A stretch of DNA of 64,000 bases, taken from Photobacterium leiognathi. Its GTDB lineage: Bacteria; Pseudomonadota; Gammaproteobacteria; Enterobacterales; Vibrionaceae. A program made the translations under genes and the position numbers. Below, piece by piece: positions 45,481-55,191 of the stretch. Location: positions 124,001-188,000 of the forward strand of contig NZ_CP131599.1 in assembly GCF_030685535.1 (NCBI RefSeq), in the 5' to 3' direction. Numbering within the stretch: the stretch's first letter is position 1; each line of letters opens with the position of its first letter. The notes beneath the pieces are model-generated. The model saw only the letters and a program-made list of their open reading frames with translations. It ran no database searches and had not been told where the DNA came from.

Positions 45481-46701
45481 TTATTTGATACTTGAATCTA
45501 TGACTCTTTTTATTTCATCTCCGGCATACTTGTCCATAGAAAACCTTTCTTCAGTATTTCGCCCTGGAATTTGGCCAAACTCGTCGCTAGGAATGAAGTA
45601 ACCATAAGAGGCATTGGACAATCCAATGAATAAATGATATTTACCGCGCATGTTATATTTAATTGGTAATCCTAATCGTGTTAAGGCTTCGCCAGGAAAG
45701 GTTAATAAACTGGTGTATCTACCAATCTGTACATATTTCAAATCAACACTAATTTGGTTTTTATCATCTAAATTAATATCTAGTGCGCCACTCTGTTGTA
45801 ATTGAAGTATGGCGGTATTACTAACAGGGTGGGTGAATGTAATGGTCGATACGTTGAGTGTTCCCATTACTCTTTGTTTTGCTTTTTCCGATTCAAGAAT
45901 GGTATTTGCAACAAGCTTTCCAATTTCGTTGGCTTTCTCTATCGTTCTTTCTGTTGTGCTAAATTGTGCATCACCTAAGATACCATTGACAAAGATAACC
46001 ATACCGCCTCGTTCACGCTCAATATTAGTTCTTAAGCTATCAATGTAGTCACTACTATATTGAATGTTATTGCCATCCAATATAGTCGGATGAGCGCTTA
46101 AGTTAACAAGTGTTGCTATCGGTTGATCGGTTTTTCGATTATCAAAAAACAGTGTCGTGACACTATCATCGACGATACCCCAGCCTCTACGATTGGAAAC
46201 CGGAACTTGTGTTTGTGCGGCAAATATTTTTACGCCTTGAGCGGTTGATTGTGCTTGGATAATCGCTCTTGCTGCTATATCAACAATTCGGTTGCGATAT
46301 TCAATGCCTATACCTCCCCATATCCCTTGGTAATCAAGTCCGGCGTGGGTATGTGTCGCAGCAATTACCAGATTATCTACATCTACTTTGTTCGTAAGCA
46401 TGCTTACGCGTTGTCTAATATCGTTAATAAGGGCGTCACCAACCCCTGTTGTATCAAAAACTATCAATGAAAATTGAGTATCGTTATTCGCCATATAAAG
46501 TGCGCGTAAAGAAAGATAATCATGCGCATCTGTTATGTCACATCGAGGGTTTGTTAAGGGTAAACTATACCCCCCCATACAGCTTGTAGAGCGTTCAGAT
46601 ACTGTGGGGGTTATATTTTCTTTCCATACTCCGATTTTTAATGCCGCGAATGCCAATTGTGGTGTGCAAAGAAGAACAAAGATAAAACTAAGTGTTTTCA
46701 T
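45481..46701 (-). CDS. Neutral ceramidase-like secreted protein
   Basis: 406 residues with a signal peptide (about 1-19). It matches the N-terminal catalytic domain of the neutral/alkaline ceramidase family: MGGYSLPL near the start, TTGVGDAL, and THTHAGLDYQGIWG, which holds the zinc-binding His pair, then NLSAHPTILDG. Classical bacterial ceramidases are about 650 residues and have an extra C-terminal domain, which is missing here. It may act on a different amide or be a shorter subfamily. Confidence 0.82.
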   Translation of the reverse strand: MKTLSFIFVLLCTPQLAFAALKIGVWKENITPTVSERSTSCMGGYSLPLTNPRCDITDAHDYLSLRALYMANNDTQFSLIVFDTTGVGDALINDIRQRVSMLTNKVDVDNLVIAATHTHAGLDYQGIWGGIGIEYRNRIVDIAARAIIQAQSTAQGVKIFAAQTQVPVSNRRGWGIVDDSVTTLFFDNRKTDQPIATLVNLSAHPTILDGNNIQYSSDYIDSLRTNIERERGGMVIFVNGILGDAQFSTTERTIEKANEIGKLVANTILESEKAKQRVMGTLNVSTITFTHPVSNTAILQLQQSGALDINLDDKNQISVDLKYVQIGRYTSLLTFPGEALTRLGLPIKYNMRGKYHLFIGLSNASYGYFIPSDEFGQIPGRNTEERFSMDKYAGDEIKRVIDSSIK

Positions 46702-47120
46702 CGAACTTTCTCATATGAATAAAAAGAGAGGGATTAAATGCTCTTGATAAGAGCCTCCTGATAATGACAGAGGTGAGTAATTTGATGCCTAGTTACAATA
46801 TGGTCGATCTTACTTCTCCTTTAACCATTTGTAGGATGTATGTTGGTTCATGGTTAAGAATAATGGTTATTATTTTTATTTATGCCAGTATTATTAGCTG
46901 ATTATGTGACTTAGGTATTTTTTAGGGTGCTATCTGGTGTACTGAATTTAGAAAAGTGCCTTATGAATGACAACAAGGTAGGTAGCACAGCACAGAGTGG
47001 TTAGATTAGATCTGTTATGTAGATGATTAATTCTTAGCAAAAGTCTGTGTATAGATGCATCAATGAGTGCCGATTTTTCGTAACTGTTTGTTATTTAATA
47101 TTTAAATAAAAAGAGGTGTT
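46702..47120. other. Intergenic region, divergent promoters presumed
   Basis: 419 bases between the ceramidase-like gene and the divergent yigB-like gene. No gene, terminator or operator is seen. Confidence 0.4.
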
Positions 47121-47873
47121 ATGCGTATTTATAGTCAATTAATGCCAATTCGCGCCCTGACTTTCGATCTTGATGATACGTTATATGATAATCGTCCAGT
47201 CATTTCGCGTGTTGAACAAGCCGTGATTTTATGGTTATCAAAGATCTTGCCATCACACTTAACGCTTGATGTTTATTCGTGGCTGAAGCTACAACAGCAA
47301 CTAGCGACGATTGATCCTATGTTAAAGCATAATGGTAGAGAGTGGCGGCGCAAGACGCTGAAGATCGGTTTGATGCAATTAGGCTTTCGTTTAAATGAAG
47401 CCAAGGTATTAGCTCAACAGGGGCTAGATGTGGCGACTAAAATACGCAATCAAATCGATATACCAGATGAAACCCATATTGTACTAAAAGAGCTAAGTGC
47501 ACATTTTCCTCTGATAGGTTTAACCAACGGTGATGTGGATGTAGATAAAATTGGATTATCGCAATATTTTGTTGAGGTCTATTACGCAGGGCGTGATGGC
47601 TTATCTAAGCCAGAGCCTGATTTATTCAACTTAGCGAAACAAAAATTCCAGTTGCCCGCTGAGAATATTCTCCATGTTGGCGATCATTTGAAAGCAGATG
47701 TTCATGGCGCAAAGCAATGTGGTTTTCAAGCTTGTTGGTTTAACGATCAAAAACAACAAATTCCACAAGAGCCGAAAGCGAATACTATGCCTGATGTAGA
47801 AATTACGCAGCTATCGCAATTACTTGAAATGGTCGGTATTGAGCGGTCGACGGACATTAAGGCGTATTCATAA
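47121..47873 (+). CDS. yigB: HAD-family phosphatase, YigB-like
   Basis: 250 residues. HAD motifs: FDLDDTLYDN (I), LTNGD (II), KPEPDLF (III) and HVGDHLKADVHGAKQCG (IV). The helical cap with LKLQQQ and HNGREWRRK matches YigB, a phosphatase shown in E. coli to dephosphorylate a riboflavin-pathway intermediate. Its place five kilobases from the rib genes is suggestive but vibrios commonly keep yigB elsewhere, so I draw no link. Confidence 0.85.
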   Translation: MRIYSQLMPIRALTFDLDDTLYDNRPVISRVEQAVILWLSKILPSHLTLDVYSWLKLQQQLATIDPMLKHNGREWRRKTLKIGLMQLGFRLNEAKVLAQQGLDVATKIRNQIDIPDETHIVLKELSAHFPLIGLTNGDVDVDKIGLSQYFVEVYYAGRDGLSKPEPDLFNLAKQKFQLPAENILHVGDHLKADVHGAKQCGFQACWFNDQKQQIPQEPKANTMPDVEITQLSQLLEMVGIERSTDIKAYS

Positions 47874-47881
47874 TATTTATA

Positions 47882-47912
47882 AACAAGGAGAGCATGGTTA
47901 GCTCTCCTTGTT
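47882..47912. terminator. Bidirectional hairpin between yigB and phzF-like gene
   Basis: AACAAGGAGAGC is paired with GCTCTCCTTGTT around a seven-base loop. Confidence 0.8.
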
Positions 47913-47933
47913 CATATTAGGAATTTAATAGGC

Positions 47934-48719
47934 TTATAAGTAAACCTTGCCACGTAGATACAACACCGCGGATCCAGAAATAATAATCCGATCATCTTCG
48001 ATCATTTTACAGTGTAAAACGCCACCACGTTGTGAAGCTTGGTAAGCGGTTAATTCACGTTTATCGAGCTGCTGTGCCCAATACGGAGCAAGTGCAGTAT
48101 GAATAGATCCGGTTACAGGATCTTCATAACCACCATTAGCAGGCCAGAAATAACGAGATACAAAATCGTATTGTGACGATTGTGCGGTAACTACAATATC
48201 GTGAGGCGCTAACTGTTTAAGTTGTTCTGCATCACAGACAATATCGTGTACTGCTTGTTCATTGGGGAGCACTGCAATGTAGGCTTGGCGGTTTTTTAGC
48301 ACCTTGATAGGCGTAATAGATAATCCCTTGAGTAAGGTGGCTGGTGGTTCAACTTCTTCACCGGGCTGGCAAGGAAAATTCATTTCAATATTGCCATTGG
48401 TGGCTTGTTTTACTGTCAGTGTACCGACTTGCTCTGTGGTAAAGGTGATCTCGCCTTTAAGCTGATAAAACTGATACAGAACAAAGGCAGAAGCAAGCGT
48501 AGCATGACCACAAAAGTCAATTTCAGTGAGAGGAGAAAACCAACGTATTGCATAGGTGTTATCGCCCGTTGGTTTAATAAAAGCTGTTTCAGACAGATTA
48601 TTTTCAGCAGCAATACGCTGCATTAATGAGGCATCTGGAAATGTAGTAACTGGCATGATTGCCGCAGAGTTACCTTTGAAATGTTGGTCGGTAAAAGCAT
48701 CAATAACGAAAATATCCAT
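47934..48719 (-). CDS. PhzF-family isomerase
   Basis: 261 residues from ATG 48719 (MDIFVIDAFTDQHFKGNSAA); an in-frame start at 48746 would overlap the upstream marR stop. The family signature is complete: the catalytic Glu in NNLSETAF, WFSPLTEIDFCGHATLA and the C-terminal EDPVTGSIHTALAPYW. PhzF-type proteins isomerise small metabolites; the substrate is unknown in most bacteria. It lies downstream of a MarR and efflux genes on the same strand and may belong to that unit. A parS2-like palindrome lies inside its coding sequence at 48006. Confidence 0.92.
   Translation of the reverse strand: MDIFVIDAFTDQHFKGNSAAIMPVTTFPDASLMQRIAAENNLSETAFIKPTGDNTYAIRWFSPLTEIDFCGHATLASAFVLYQFYQLKGEITFTTEQVGTLTVKQATNGNIEMNFPCQPGEEVEPPATLLKGLSITPIKVLKNRQAYIAVLPNEQAVHDIVCDAEQLKQLAPHDIVVTAQSSQYDFVSRYFWPANGGYEDPVTGSIHTALAPYWAQQLDKRELTAYQASQRGGVLHCKMIEDDRIIISGSAVLYLRGKVYL
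48006..48018. promoter_or_regulatory. parS2: parS2-like site 7, inside the phzF-like gene
   Basis: TTTACAGTGTAAA with T and A flanks, in the 3' part of the phzF-like gene, about 28 kb from site 6. Identical to the sites near tmcA. Confidence 0.8.
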
Positions 48720-48742
48720 ATCGTATTTGTCCCTGAAATTGT

Positions 48743-49201
48743 TCACGAATTGACGAGTATATCGTGGCGAATTAATTTTTTGTTTAGTTTGGATAAAAGA
48801 TCGCGCTCTTCATCGCTTAATGGGGCGAAGAAATCGTGATTGATATTGGTGATACATTGCGTTGCCTTTTGTGCGATGTCTTGACCTTTTTCAGTGATCA
48901 CCAGATAGCGTGCTTTCTTATTTTGCTCTGATTTCTTTACGGTAATTAACTCACGTTTAATGCAGTTATCGATTAAGCGTTTGGTGACTGAGCGTTCACG
49001 ATGGAGCGCATCGGATACCGCTTGTTGCGGCACTTCACCTAAATGACTCAGTACACGCAATGCGCCTAACATTTCTAACGTAATATCAAATTCAGTGGCT
49101 AACGCAGAAGTGGCAAGGCTGCGAAACTGTTTGTAAGCCAGACCCATAGTAAAAGACAGGCTTTCATTGAGTGCAGGAATATCAGTGTAATTCTGTGACA
49201 T
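48743..49201 (-). CDS. MarR-family regulator
   Basis: 152 residues with the winged helix of MarR proteins (EVPQQAVSDALHRERSVTKRLIDNCIKRELI, then ITEKGQDIA). It overlaps the upstream DUF2955 gene by 20 bases, so the two are translationally coupled. It likely represses the HlyD-DUF2955-marR transcript in response to the compound exported, in line with EmrR-type units. Confidence 0.9.
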   Translation of the reverse strand: MSQNYTDIPALNESLSFTMGLAYKQFRSLATSALATEFDITLEMLGALRVLSHLGEVPQQAVSDALHRERSVTKRLIDNCIKRELITVKKSEQNKKARYLVITEKGQDIAQKATQCITNINHDFFAPLSDEERDLLSKLNKKLIRHDILVNS

Positions 49202-50177
49202 AACGTTGCTTCGTTGTAGTAAGAAAATAAAACAGTGCCAATATACCTAAAGTGCAGCTAAGTTCCCATCCACGAAGGAAAGTGTTGCTTAATCCTAACT
49301 CACTGTTCGACATATAAAGTTGAATGGGCAACATGGTTGCTAACAATATATCGGCGTGTAGCTCTTGGTGTGGGCCTTGATCATGATAAATTTTATGGGT
49401 AATGGCATAGATAAGTGCAAATAGCCCTAAGCCGTAAAGAATAAAGTTACTTTGATAGCCCGCGATAAGTAGCATAAATACTGCAGCAATAGCACATCCG
49501 CCCACTTGGGTAACAAAGCGTGATTTCACTACGTTTAAATAGGCCTTTCGGCTCGTTTGTGTGGCCGCTGCAATCACAGGCACCATACAAAATGCACCAG
49601 AGACAAGATCGACAATCATTAGAAAGCCAAGACCCAAGCCAATTAAGCTGACTGATATTAAACGCTGTTTAGCGGTAACGGGTGTCGATTTTGGCTTGCC
49701 AAACCCAGCCTTTGGTTTAGGTGGCAATAGCCATAAAAACAGTTTGGTAACGCAGATACTCACCACTATCGCGAGTCCCACTTCGTGTAAACGCTGCGGC
49801 ATATCCATAGTGGTATGTAGCGCAAAGACAACATTTAATATCCAGTTAATGGTTGGCATAAACAGTGCGCCTACTTTGGCTGGAGAATCTGCCCGTTTTC
49901 TTAGTTGATCGAAGAGCACAATACTGATCGTCCAAATAATGAAAGGGTGATCACTAAAAACTTCAGACACGAAAACCGCACAATAAGCTGATAGCAAGAC
50001 TATGGCGAATGTTTTGCTTAACCCTTTCCAACTGTAATCTTTTACTTTTGTGGCGATGATGATCGGAAATAAAGCAAAGTACACATGTGAATTTACATGG
50101 AATAGTTTCCCGAACATCATACAGATACACACAATTAAGCTAGTGCGTAGTGCATCTGTACTGATGAATTGTTTCAT
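49182..50177 (-). CDS. DUF2955 (FUSC-like) inner-membrane efflux partner
   Basis: 331 residues with about nine hydrophobic spans and no large soluble domain. The DUF2955 family normally travels with an HlyD-type periplasmic adaptor, as here (gap of 24 bases). The pair resembles aromatic acid efflux systems of the AaeAB kind. The substrate is not known. Confidence 0.87.
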   Translation of the reverse strand: MKQFISTDALRTSLIVCICMMFGKLFHVNSHVYFALFPIIIATKVKDYSWKGLSKTFAIVLLSAYCAVFVSEVFSDHPFIIWTISIVLFDQLRKRADSPAKVGALFMPTINWILNVVFALHTTMDMPQRLHEVGLAIVVSICVTKLFLWLLPPKPKAGFGKPKSTPVTAKQRLISVSLIGLGLGFLMIVDLVSGAFCMVPVIAAATQTSRKAYLNVVKSRFVTQVGGCAIAAVFMLLIAGYQSNFILYGLGLFALIYAITHKIYHDQGPHQELHADILLATMLPIQLYMSNSELGLSNTFLRGWELSCTLGILALFYFLTTTKQRYVTELH

Positions 50178-50201
50178 ATTTCACTTACCAGTTATTGTCG
50201 C

Positions 50202-51251
50202 TTAGTAGATGTAGCGGAATAGGGCAATCACATGGATCCAAGCGCTGCTGATCACATCCAAAATAGGATTACCATTGAGCACGATAACACTCGCGCGTGA
50301 ACCTGAAATCACATCTTGTTGTGGTACGTTAACGGCAATACGAGTGCGGATTTTTTGTTGTTCGCGGATCCAACGTGAATCGTTACTAACCGTTGATAAC
50401 TGTGTTAATGGGTTGCTAGCATCAAACACCGCACGATCTTGGTTTTCTATTTCACCTTCAAATACACGTCCTGGTTGGGAATCAAAACTGATCAATACAT
50501 GATTATCGGGCTGTAAATGCGCAATGCCTTTTTCGTTAAAATCAGCGCTTAGCCAGCTGTTATTTTCATTTACAAGAAAAAGAATAGGGGTGCCTTTATT
50601 CACATAAGTCCCTGCATCTAATTGTAAATTACTCACTGTGCCTGCTGTTTTTGCCACAACCGTAGTATTGGATAAATCCCATTCAGCACGCGCTAATTTG
50701 GCTTGTGCTAGTTCAACGGCTGCGGTGTTTTTCTTACCTGATAGTGTTGCTTTAATTTTAAGTACATCCGCCTGCGCTGCTGAAATGGCGCTTTTTGCTA
50801 CATCTGCAGCACTGATTGCATCATCTAACTCTTGGTGAGTAGTTAACCCCTTACGACTTAAGGTTTGATAGCGAACCAATTTATTTTGCGCATTTTTCCA
50901 TAAGGTTTTTTTCTGTAATACCACTTGCTCTGCTGCTGCAAGCTGCTGCCATGTACCAGCATTGGCTTCTTTGGCTTGCTGTAATTCCGCTTTTGCTTGC
51001 TCAACGGCAATTTGATAAGGCTTAGCATCAATAGAAAATAAAGGCTGATTGGCGCTAACGTATTGACCATTAATGACATCGACATGAGTAATGTTGCCAG
51101 AGACTTCAGGGGCAATATTGACTACAGATTTATACAAGGTGGCTTGTGTGGTAAATGGCGATACGTTATCTGCAATTAATAAAAATGCAGAGAAGGCAAG
51201 TGCAAAACCGATGACGCTATATAGCATGATAGCGTAAATGTTTTTCTTCAT
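50202..51251 (-). CDS. HlyD-family membrane fusion protein
   Basis: 349 residues. A transmembrane anchor (about 8-27) is followed by the lipoyl-type half (APEVSGNITHVDVINGQYV), a coiled-coil hairpin (about 80-175), the second lipoyl half (VVAKTAGTVSNLQL) and a beta-barrel domain. It bridges the inner membrane DUF2955 protein to an outer membrane channel such as TolC. It is the first gene of the efflux, marR and probably phzF-like unit. Confidence 0.92.
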   Translation of the reverse strand: MKKNIYAIMLYSVIGFALAFSAFLLIADNVSPFTTQATLYKSVVNIAPEVSGNITHVDVINGQYVSANQPLFSIDAKPYQIAVEQAKAELQQAKEANAGTWQQLAAAEQVVLQKKTLWKNAQNKLVRYQTLSRKGLTTHQELDDAISAADVAKSAISAAQADVLKIKATLSGKKNTAAVELAQAKLARAEWDLSNTTVVAKTAGTVSNLQLDAGTYVNKGTPILFLVNENNSWLSADFNEKGIAHLQPDNHVLISFDSQPGRVFEGEIENQDRAVFDASNPLTQLSTVSNDSRWIREQQKIRTRIAVNVPQQDVISGSRASVIVLNGNPILDVISSAWIHVIALFRYIY

Positions 51252-51739
51252 TATTGTTACCTATACAACAAAATATGGAGTGATGATATTCTCACTTTGT
51301 TGTATCTGCAACATAAATCTTAAAATTAGTACCGGATAATAGATCAATAGCATCGACGTTATTGCGATCAAGAGAAATAAACGGCGATAAAAACCGCACT
51401 TAACTAGATGAAAATAATACTTTTGTTAGAAACTTCTGATTTTTTAGGTGATAAATTTGCCTATTTGGCGATTATCTACCATATTTAATTTAACCTGTAT
51501 TGAGATAGTTACTCGAGCTTACGGAGGAATGAAGCTGTTTTCATAGACTCACGGGTACAGGTATCAGTGATTATTAATAGACCTCTTTGACCCGTTGTTA
51601 GTAATCACTCAGTTGCATCGCGCAACATGTGAAAAGTAGACAAAGCAACACAGTAAAAAGCTACATCGTAAGAGCTACGCATGTAAAAGCTTCTAAGTGA
51701 AAGCTTAGTTGTTAACAATTTGGTAAGTGACACCTTTTA

Positions 51740-51893
51740 AAAATTTGCTTCTTCGCCAATAAATAGCGGTTCGAACCTACTATGTCGAACACGGCAAGCT
51801 CAACGTAATGAGTGGCGAAGCGTAACAATATTAGTGTGCCGAGTAAGTACACTAATAGCAACACCAAGCCGCACTGCAATAGTGCGGCTTTTT
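51740..51893 (+). ncRNA. Candidate structured RNA ending in a terminator
   Basis: Three nested or successive stems: CTTCGCCA (51751-51758) with TGGCGAAG (51813-51820), ATTAGTGT (51830-51837) with ACACTAAT (51849-51856), and the terminator AGCCGCACT/AGTGCGGCT. No plus-strand gene lies upstream that would need this terminator. The 5' end is not defined; it may begin anywhere from about 51480. I do not recognise the RNA family. Confidence 0.45.
51867..51893 (+). terminator. Plus-strand terminator with no upstream gene
   Basis: AGCCGCACT (51867-51875) pairs with AGTGCGGCT (51881-51889) and T5 follows. It supports transcription of the region 51480-51893 on the plus strand. Confidence 0.88.
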
Positions 51894-52087
51894 ACGTTTT
51901 AAGGACGTATTTATATTTTTGAAAATAGTCGAGATTATTACGCATTTCTATTGAAAAACTTAATATATTGAAAAATAAAGATAATATTGTGTTATCCACA
52001 AATTTAGTGGGTAACTCTTATCGTATATAATTACTGTTAGCTTATTTTTTAAACACGAGACATAACAATATTAGCAATATGTTGTGC

Positions 52088-52681
52088 TTATATCGCTAAG
52101 TTGTGTTTTCCGTACAGGCTTTTGGCGGCTAAATAATCTCTATTATCTTCTTTGATGTGGGCTTGGGTTGCAATTACCTCAACAATGTCAATGCCATATT
52201 CAATTAAATCTTTGATTTTTTTGGGGTTGTTAGTGACTAAGCGGATTCGCTTTATCTTTAAAGCCGTTAATGCTTGTGCTGCCTCGTTAAAATCTCGAAG
52301 ATCATTATCAAAACCTAAACGATTGTTTGCTTCATAAGTATTCATTCCTTGGCTTTGCAGTTGATAAGCATCAATTTTATTATAGAGTCCGATACCACGC
52401 CCTTCTTGGCGAAGATAAAGAATAATGCCTCCTTGTTGTTGCATCTTTACTATTGTCTCATTTAGCTGTTCACCACAGTCACATCTTGATGAGCGAAAGA
52501 CATCACCAGTCAAACATTCTGAGTGAAGGCGAACTAGAGGAGCACTTGTCGTATCAGCATTATTAAAGATGATTGCTACATGCTCTTTACCTGATGTAAA
52601 GCCATTAAATGAGAGAAGCTCCGCTGGGATATGACTATCTTGCCCGATCTTAAATGATACTCTGGCTCTTACCGTTACCAT
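52088..52681 (-). CDS. ribA: GTP cyclohydrolase II
   Basis: 197 residues. RibA opens GTP to the first riboflavin precursor. The zinc-binding cysteines are in [20 protein letters not shown], and [14 protein letters not shown] and NPKKIKDL match the active site and substrate loop. It is the last gene of the lux-rib operon, as in other Photobacterium strains, 88 bases after ribH. Confidence 0.96.
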   Translation of the reverse strand: MVTVRARVSFKIGQDSHIPAELLSFNGFTSGKEHVAIIFNNADTTSAPLVRLHSECLTGDVFRSSRCDCGEQLNETIVKMQQQGGIILYLRQEGRGIGLYNKIDAYQLQSQGMNTYEANNRLGFDNDLRDFNEAAQALTALKIKRIRLVTNNPKKIKDLIEYGIDIVEVIATQAHIKEDNRDYLAAKSLYGKHNLAI

Positions 52682-52769
52682 AATCTTTCTAGCTCTTTCT
52701 ATTATTGATATATAGCTATGACGATGTGAATCATCATAGCTGTAAGTAACCGCAGGTGATGAAAAAGAA

Positions 52770-53240
52770 TCAGGGTGTTATTTCAATAAGCACATTGATC
52801 ATCTCTAGAGCACTTAATGCCGCTTCTTCACCCTTGTTTCCCATTTTTGTTCCTGCACGTTCAATAGCTTGTTCAATAGAATCAACGGTGAGTACACCAA
52901 AAGCCACGGGTGTCTGGTATTCAAGCGCAACTTGTGCCAAGCCTTTATTGCACTCACCTGCAACAAAATCAAAATGTGGTGTCCCACCACGGATCACTGC
53001 TCCAATTGCGATTATCGCATCGTAATTACCTTGCTTCGCTATTTGCTGTGCAGCTAAAGGTAATTCATAGGCACCTGGACAGCGAATAACCGTAATATTT
53101 TCTGCTTTAACTTGCCCTTTACGTTGCAGGGCATTAATAGCACCGGATAAAAGGTTTTCATTAATGAAGCTGTTAAAGCGAGCTATGACAATAGCGATGC
53201 GAGCATGAGGTGCAGTCAACCCCCCTTCAATAATTTTCAT
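52770..53240 (-). CDS. ribH: Lumazine synthase (riboflavin synthase beta subunit)
   Basis: 156 residues. RibH condenses the pyrimidine product with dihydroxybutanone phosphate to 6,7-dimethyl-8-ribityllumazine. Motifs: [48 protein letters not shown] with the catalytic His, and [19 protein letters not shown]. The product is also the chromophore of lumazine protein, whose gene is a relic in this strain. Third rib gene of the operon. Confidence 0.97.
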   Translation of the reverse strand: MKIIEGGLTAPHARIAIVIARFNSFINENLLSGAINALQRKGQVKAENITVIRCPGAYELPLAAQQIAKQGNYDAIIAIGAVIRGGTPHFDFVAGECNKGLAQVALEYQTPVAFGVLTVDSIEQAIERAGTKMGNKGEEAALSALEMINVLIEITP

Positions 53241-53297
53241 GATATTCCTTATGTCGTTGCGTTAAGAGAAGTAAAGCAAACTAATGTTGAGTTTTAA

Positions 53298-54392
53298 TTA
53301 GTCATAAATATATTCGACAACTTCAAGACCGAACCCTGATAAAGCTCGATAACCCTGATTACTATTTGATAATAAACGTATTTTTTTAACACCGAGATCA
53401 GCTAAAATTTGCGATCCTAAACCAATATTACGTGACTGAACGATTCCAGAATGGGGACTATTTGGCTGTTCTTTTGCATACATATCGAGCTTCTCAAATA
53501 GTGTTTTTGGTGACTCTTGCTGGCTAATGATCACCAATACACCATCTTCTGTTTGAATACGTTGCATAGCTGCTTCTAGTGACCATTGTGATAAGCCGAC
53601 TTGTAAAATATCTTTAAGTGTATCTTTTACGTGAACACGCACTAGTGTTGCTGCTTTAGCTTGAATTTCACCTTTACATAATGCAAAGTGCGCCTGATTG
53701 TCTATGGTATCGCGATATGTCACTAACGTGAAAATCCCATATTCAGTATTCAGTTCATATTCAGAGATTCGTTCAATATGACTTTCTTGTTGAGTACGAT
53801 ATTCAATAAGGTCCGCAATGGTCCCAAGCTTCAAACCATGCTTTTCCGCAAATATCTCAAGTTGTGGTCGTCGTGCCATCGAACCATCTTCATTAAGTAT
53901 TTCGACAATAACACTAGATGGCTCTAGCCCTGCTAATCTAGCAACATCACATCCAGCTTCAGTGTGGCCTGCACGAATTAGTACACCGCCATCTTGTGCC
54001 ATAAGTGGAAAAATATGCCCAGGCATAACAATATCAGTAGATTTTGCATTTGGTGCGACTGCTGCAAGTACCGTCTTTGCTCTATCAGAAGCCGAAATAC
54101 CTGTTGTCACATCATTCGCAGCTTCTATTGATATAGTAAAAGGTGTAGAGAAATTATCATTATTTCCTTGCACCATTAGGGGTAAATTTAGTGTTTTGCA
54201 GCGAGCTTTACTTAACGTTAAACAAATTAATCCACGGCCATGGGTTGCCATAAAATTAATAGCTTCAGGCGTAACCATTTCTGAAGCAATAATTAAATCG
54301 CCTTCATTTTCTCGACTCTCGTCGTCCATAAGAATAACCATTCTACCTTGACGGATATCGTCAATGATCTCTTTAGCACTACTCAAAGCCAT
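53298..54392 (-). CDS. ribB: 3,4-dihydroxy-2-butanone 4-phosphate synthase with a GTP cyclohydrolase II-like C-terminal domain
   Basis: 364 residues. The N-terminal 200 residues carry the DHBP synthase motifs: [30 protein letters not shown] and [17 protein letters not shown]. The C-terminal half is like GTP cyclohydrolase II but lacks the zinc-binding cysteines, so it should not open GTP; the real RibA is encoded at 52088-52681. This domain layout is the usual form of the lux-linked ribB. It follows ribE by 31 bases. Confidence 0.95.
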   Translation of the reverse strand: MALSSAKEIIDDIRQGRMVILMDDESRENEGDLIIASEMVTPEAINFMATHGRGLICLTLSKARCKTLNLPLMVQGNNDNFSTPFTISIEAANDVTTGISASDRAKTVLAAVAPNAKSTDIVMPGHIFPLMAQDGGVLIRAGHTEAGCDVARLAGLEPSSVIVEILNEDGSMARRPQLEIFAEKHGLKLGTIADLIEYRTQQESHIERISEYELNTEYGIFTLVTYRDTIDNQAHFALCKGEIQAKAATLVRVHVKDTLKDILQVGLSQWSLEAAMQRIQTEDGVLVIISQQESPKTLFEKLDMYAKEQPNSPHSGIVQSRNIGLGSQILADLGVKKIRLLSNSNQGYRALSGFGLEVVEYIYD

Positions 54393-54423
54393 AACATGTC
54401 CTTATTTATCAAATTTACATGTG

Positions 54424-55083
54424 TTATGAAATAAAGCCGTATCTTTCTAATAAATCCATAGAAACGTTTGATGTTTTTTCTGATTCGTATCTATCTACTT
54501 TAATTAATTTTTCAAGATAGCGAGCCATCATATCTATTTCTACATTTACCTTTTTATCAATATTAATATTAACAAGGTTAGTTTCAGCCAGTGTGTGAGG
54601 GACAATGGTTAATTTTATTACATTCTGATAGACGGCATTAATCGTTAAACTAATGCCATCAATCGTTACTGAACCTTTTTCTGATAAGTATTTTTTTAAT
54701 TGGACAGGTACCGCGACCCATATATTAATCGCGCGCCCATTTCGTTTAAACTCTATAACTTCCCCTACACCATCAACGTGACCTGAAACAAGATGTCCGC
54801 CTAGCCGAGTTGTTGGTAACATGGCTTTTTCCAGATTAACTTCTTGCCCTATACGATAACTATGAAACGCAGTACGCTTATATGTTTCTAAGGAAAGATC
54901 AGCGGTATAACCTGACGGTAGTAATTTAGATACTGTTAAACAAACGCCATTAGTTGCAATGCTATCACCAATATTAACATCTGAGATATCAAGGTTATTA
55001 GTATTAACAACGATTGATAAATCTTCATTATGACGTATGATTGCGCCTATATTACCTATAGACTCTATTATTCCTGTAAACAT
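54424..55083 (-). CDS. ribE: Riboflavin synthase alpha subunit
   Basis: 219 residues with the two-fold lumazine-binding repeats: MFTGIIESIG at the start, GVCLTVSKL, GHLVSGHVDGVG in the first, and DGISLTINAV in the second. It converts two lumazine molecules to riboflavin. LumP is a paralogue of this enzyme; the relic at 62571-62747 is more like LumP than like this gene. First rib gene of the operon, 108 bases after luxG. Confidence 0.95.
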   Translation of the reverse strand: MFTGIIESIGNIGAIIRHNEDLSIVVNTNNLDISDVNIGDSIATNGVCLTVSKLLPSGYTADLSLETYKRTAFHSYRIGQEVNLEKAMLPTTRLGGHLVSGHVDGVGEVIEFKRNGRAINIWVAVPVQLKKYLSEKGSVTIDGISLTINAVYQNVIKLTIVPHTLAETNLVNINIDKKVNVEIDMMARYLEKLIKVDRYESEKTSNVSMDLLERYGFIS

Positions 55084-55191
55084 AATATCCCTATAAATAG
55101 AACTATCTATTGGGTACTAATTATCAGTACCCAGAATAAGTAGGTCGAAAAATTAATAACGGTTTTATTTAGAGTTAAATAATGATTTTAA

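Larger units (their letters stand above)
51252..52087. other. 836-base gene-free region with plus-strand RNA structure
   Basis: No protein gene is seen between the HlyD gene and ribA. The right half has a series of hairpins and a plus-strand terminator (see 51740-51893). The hlyD promoter should lie at the left end. Confidence 0.6.

Noticed and set aside
53818..54351. 177-codon plus-strand frame
   Set aside because: It is antisense to the conserved ribB domain; ribB explains the sequence.
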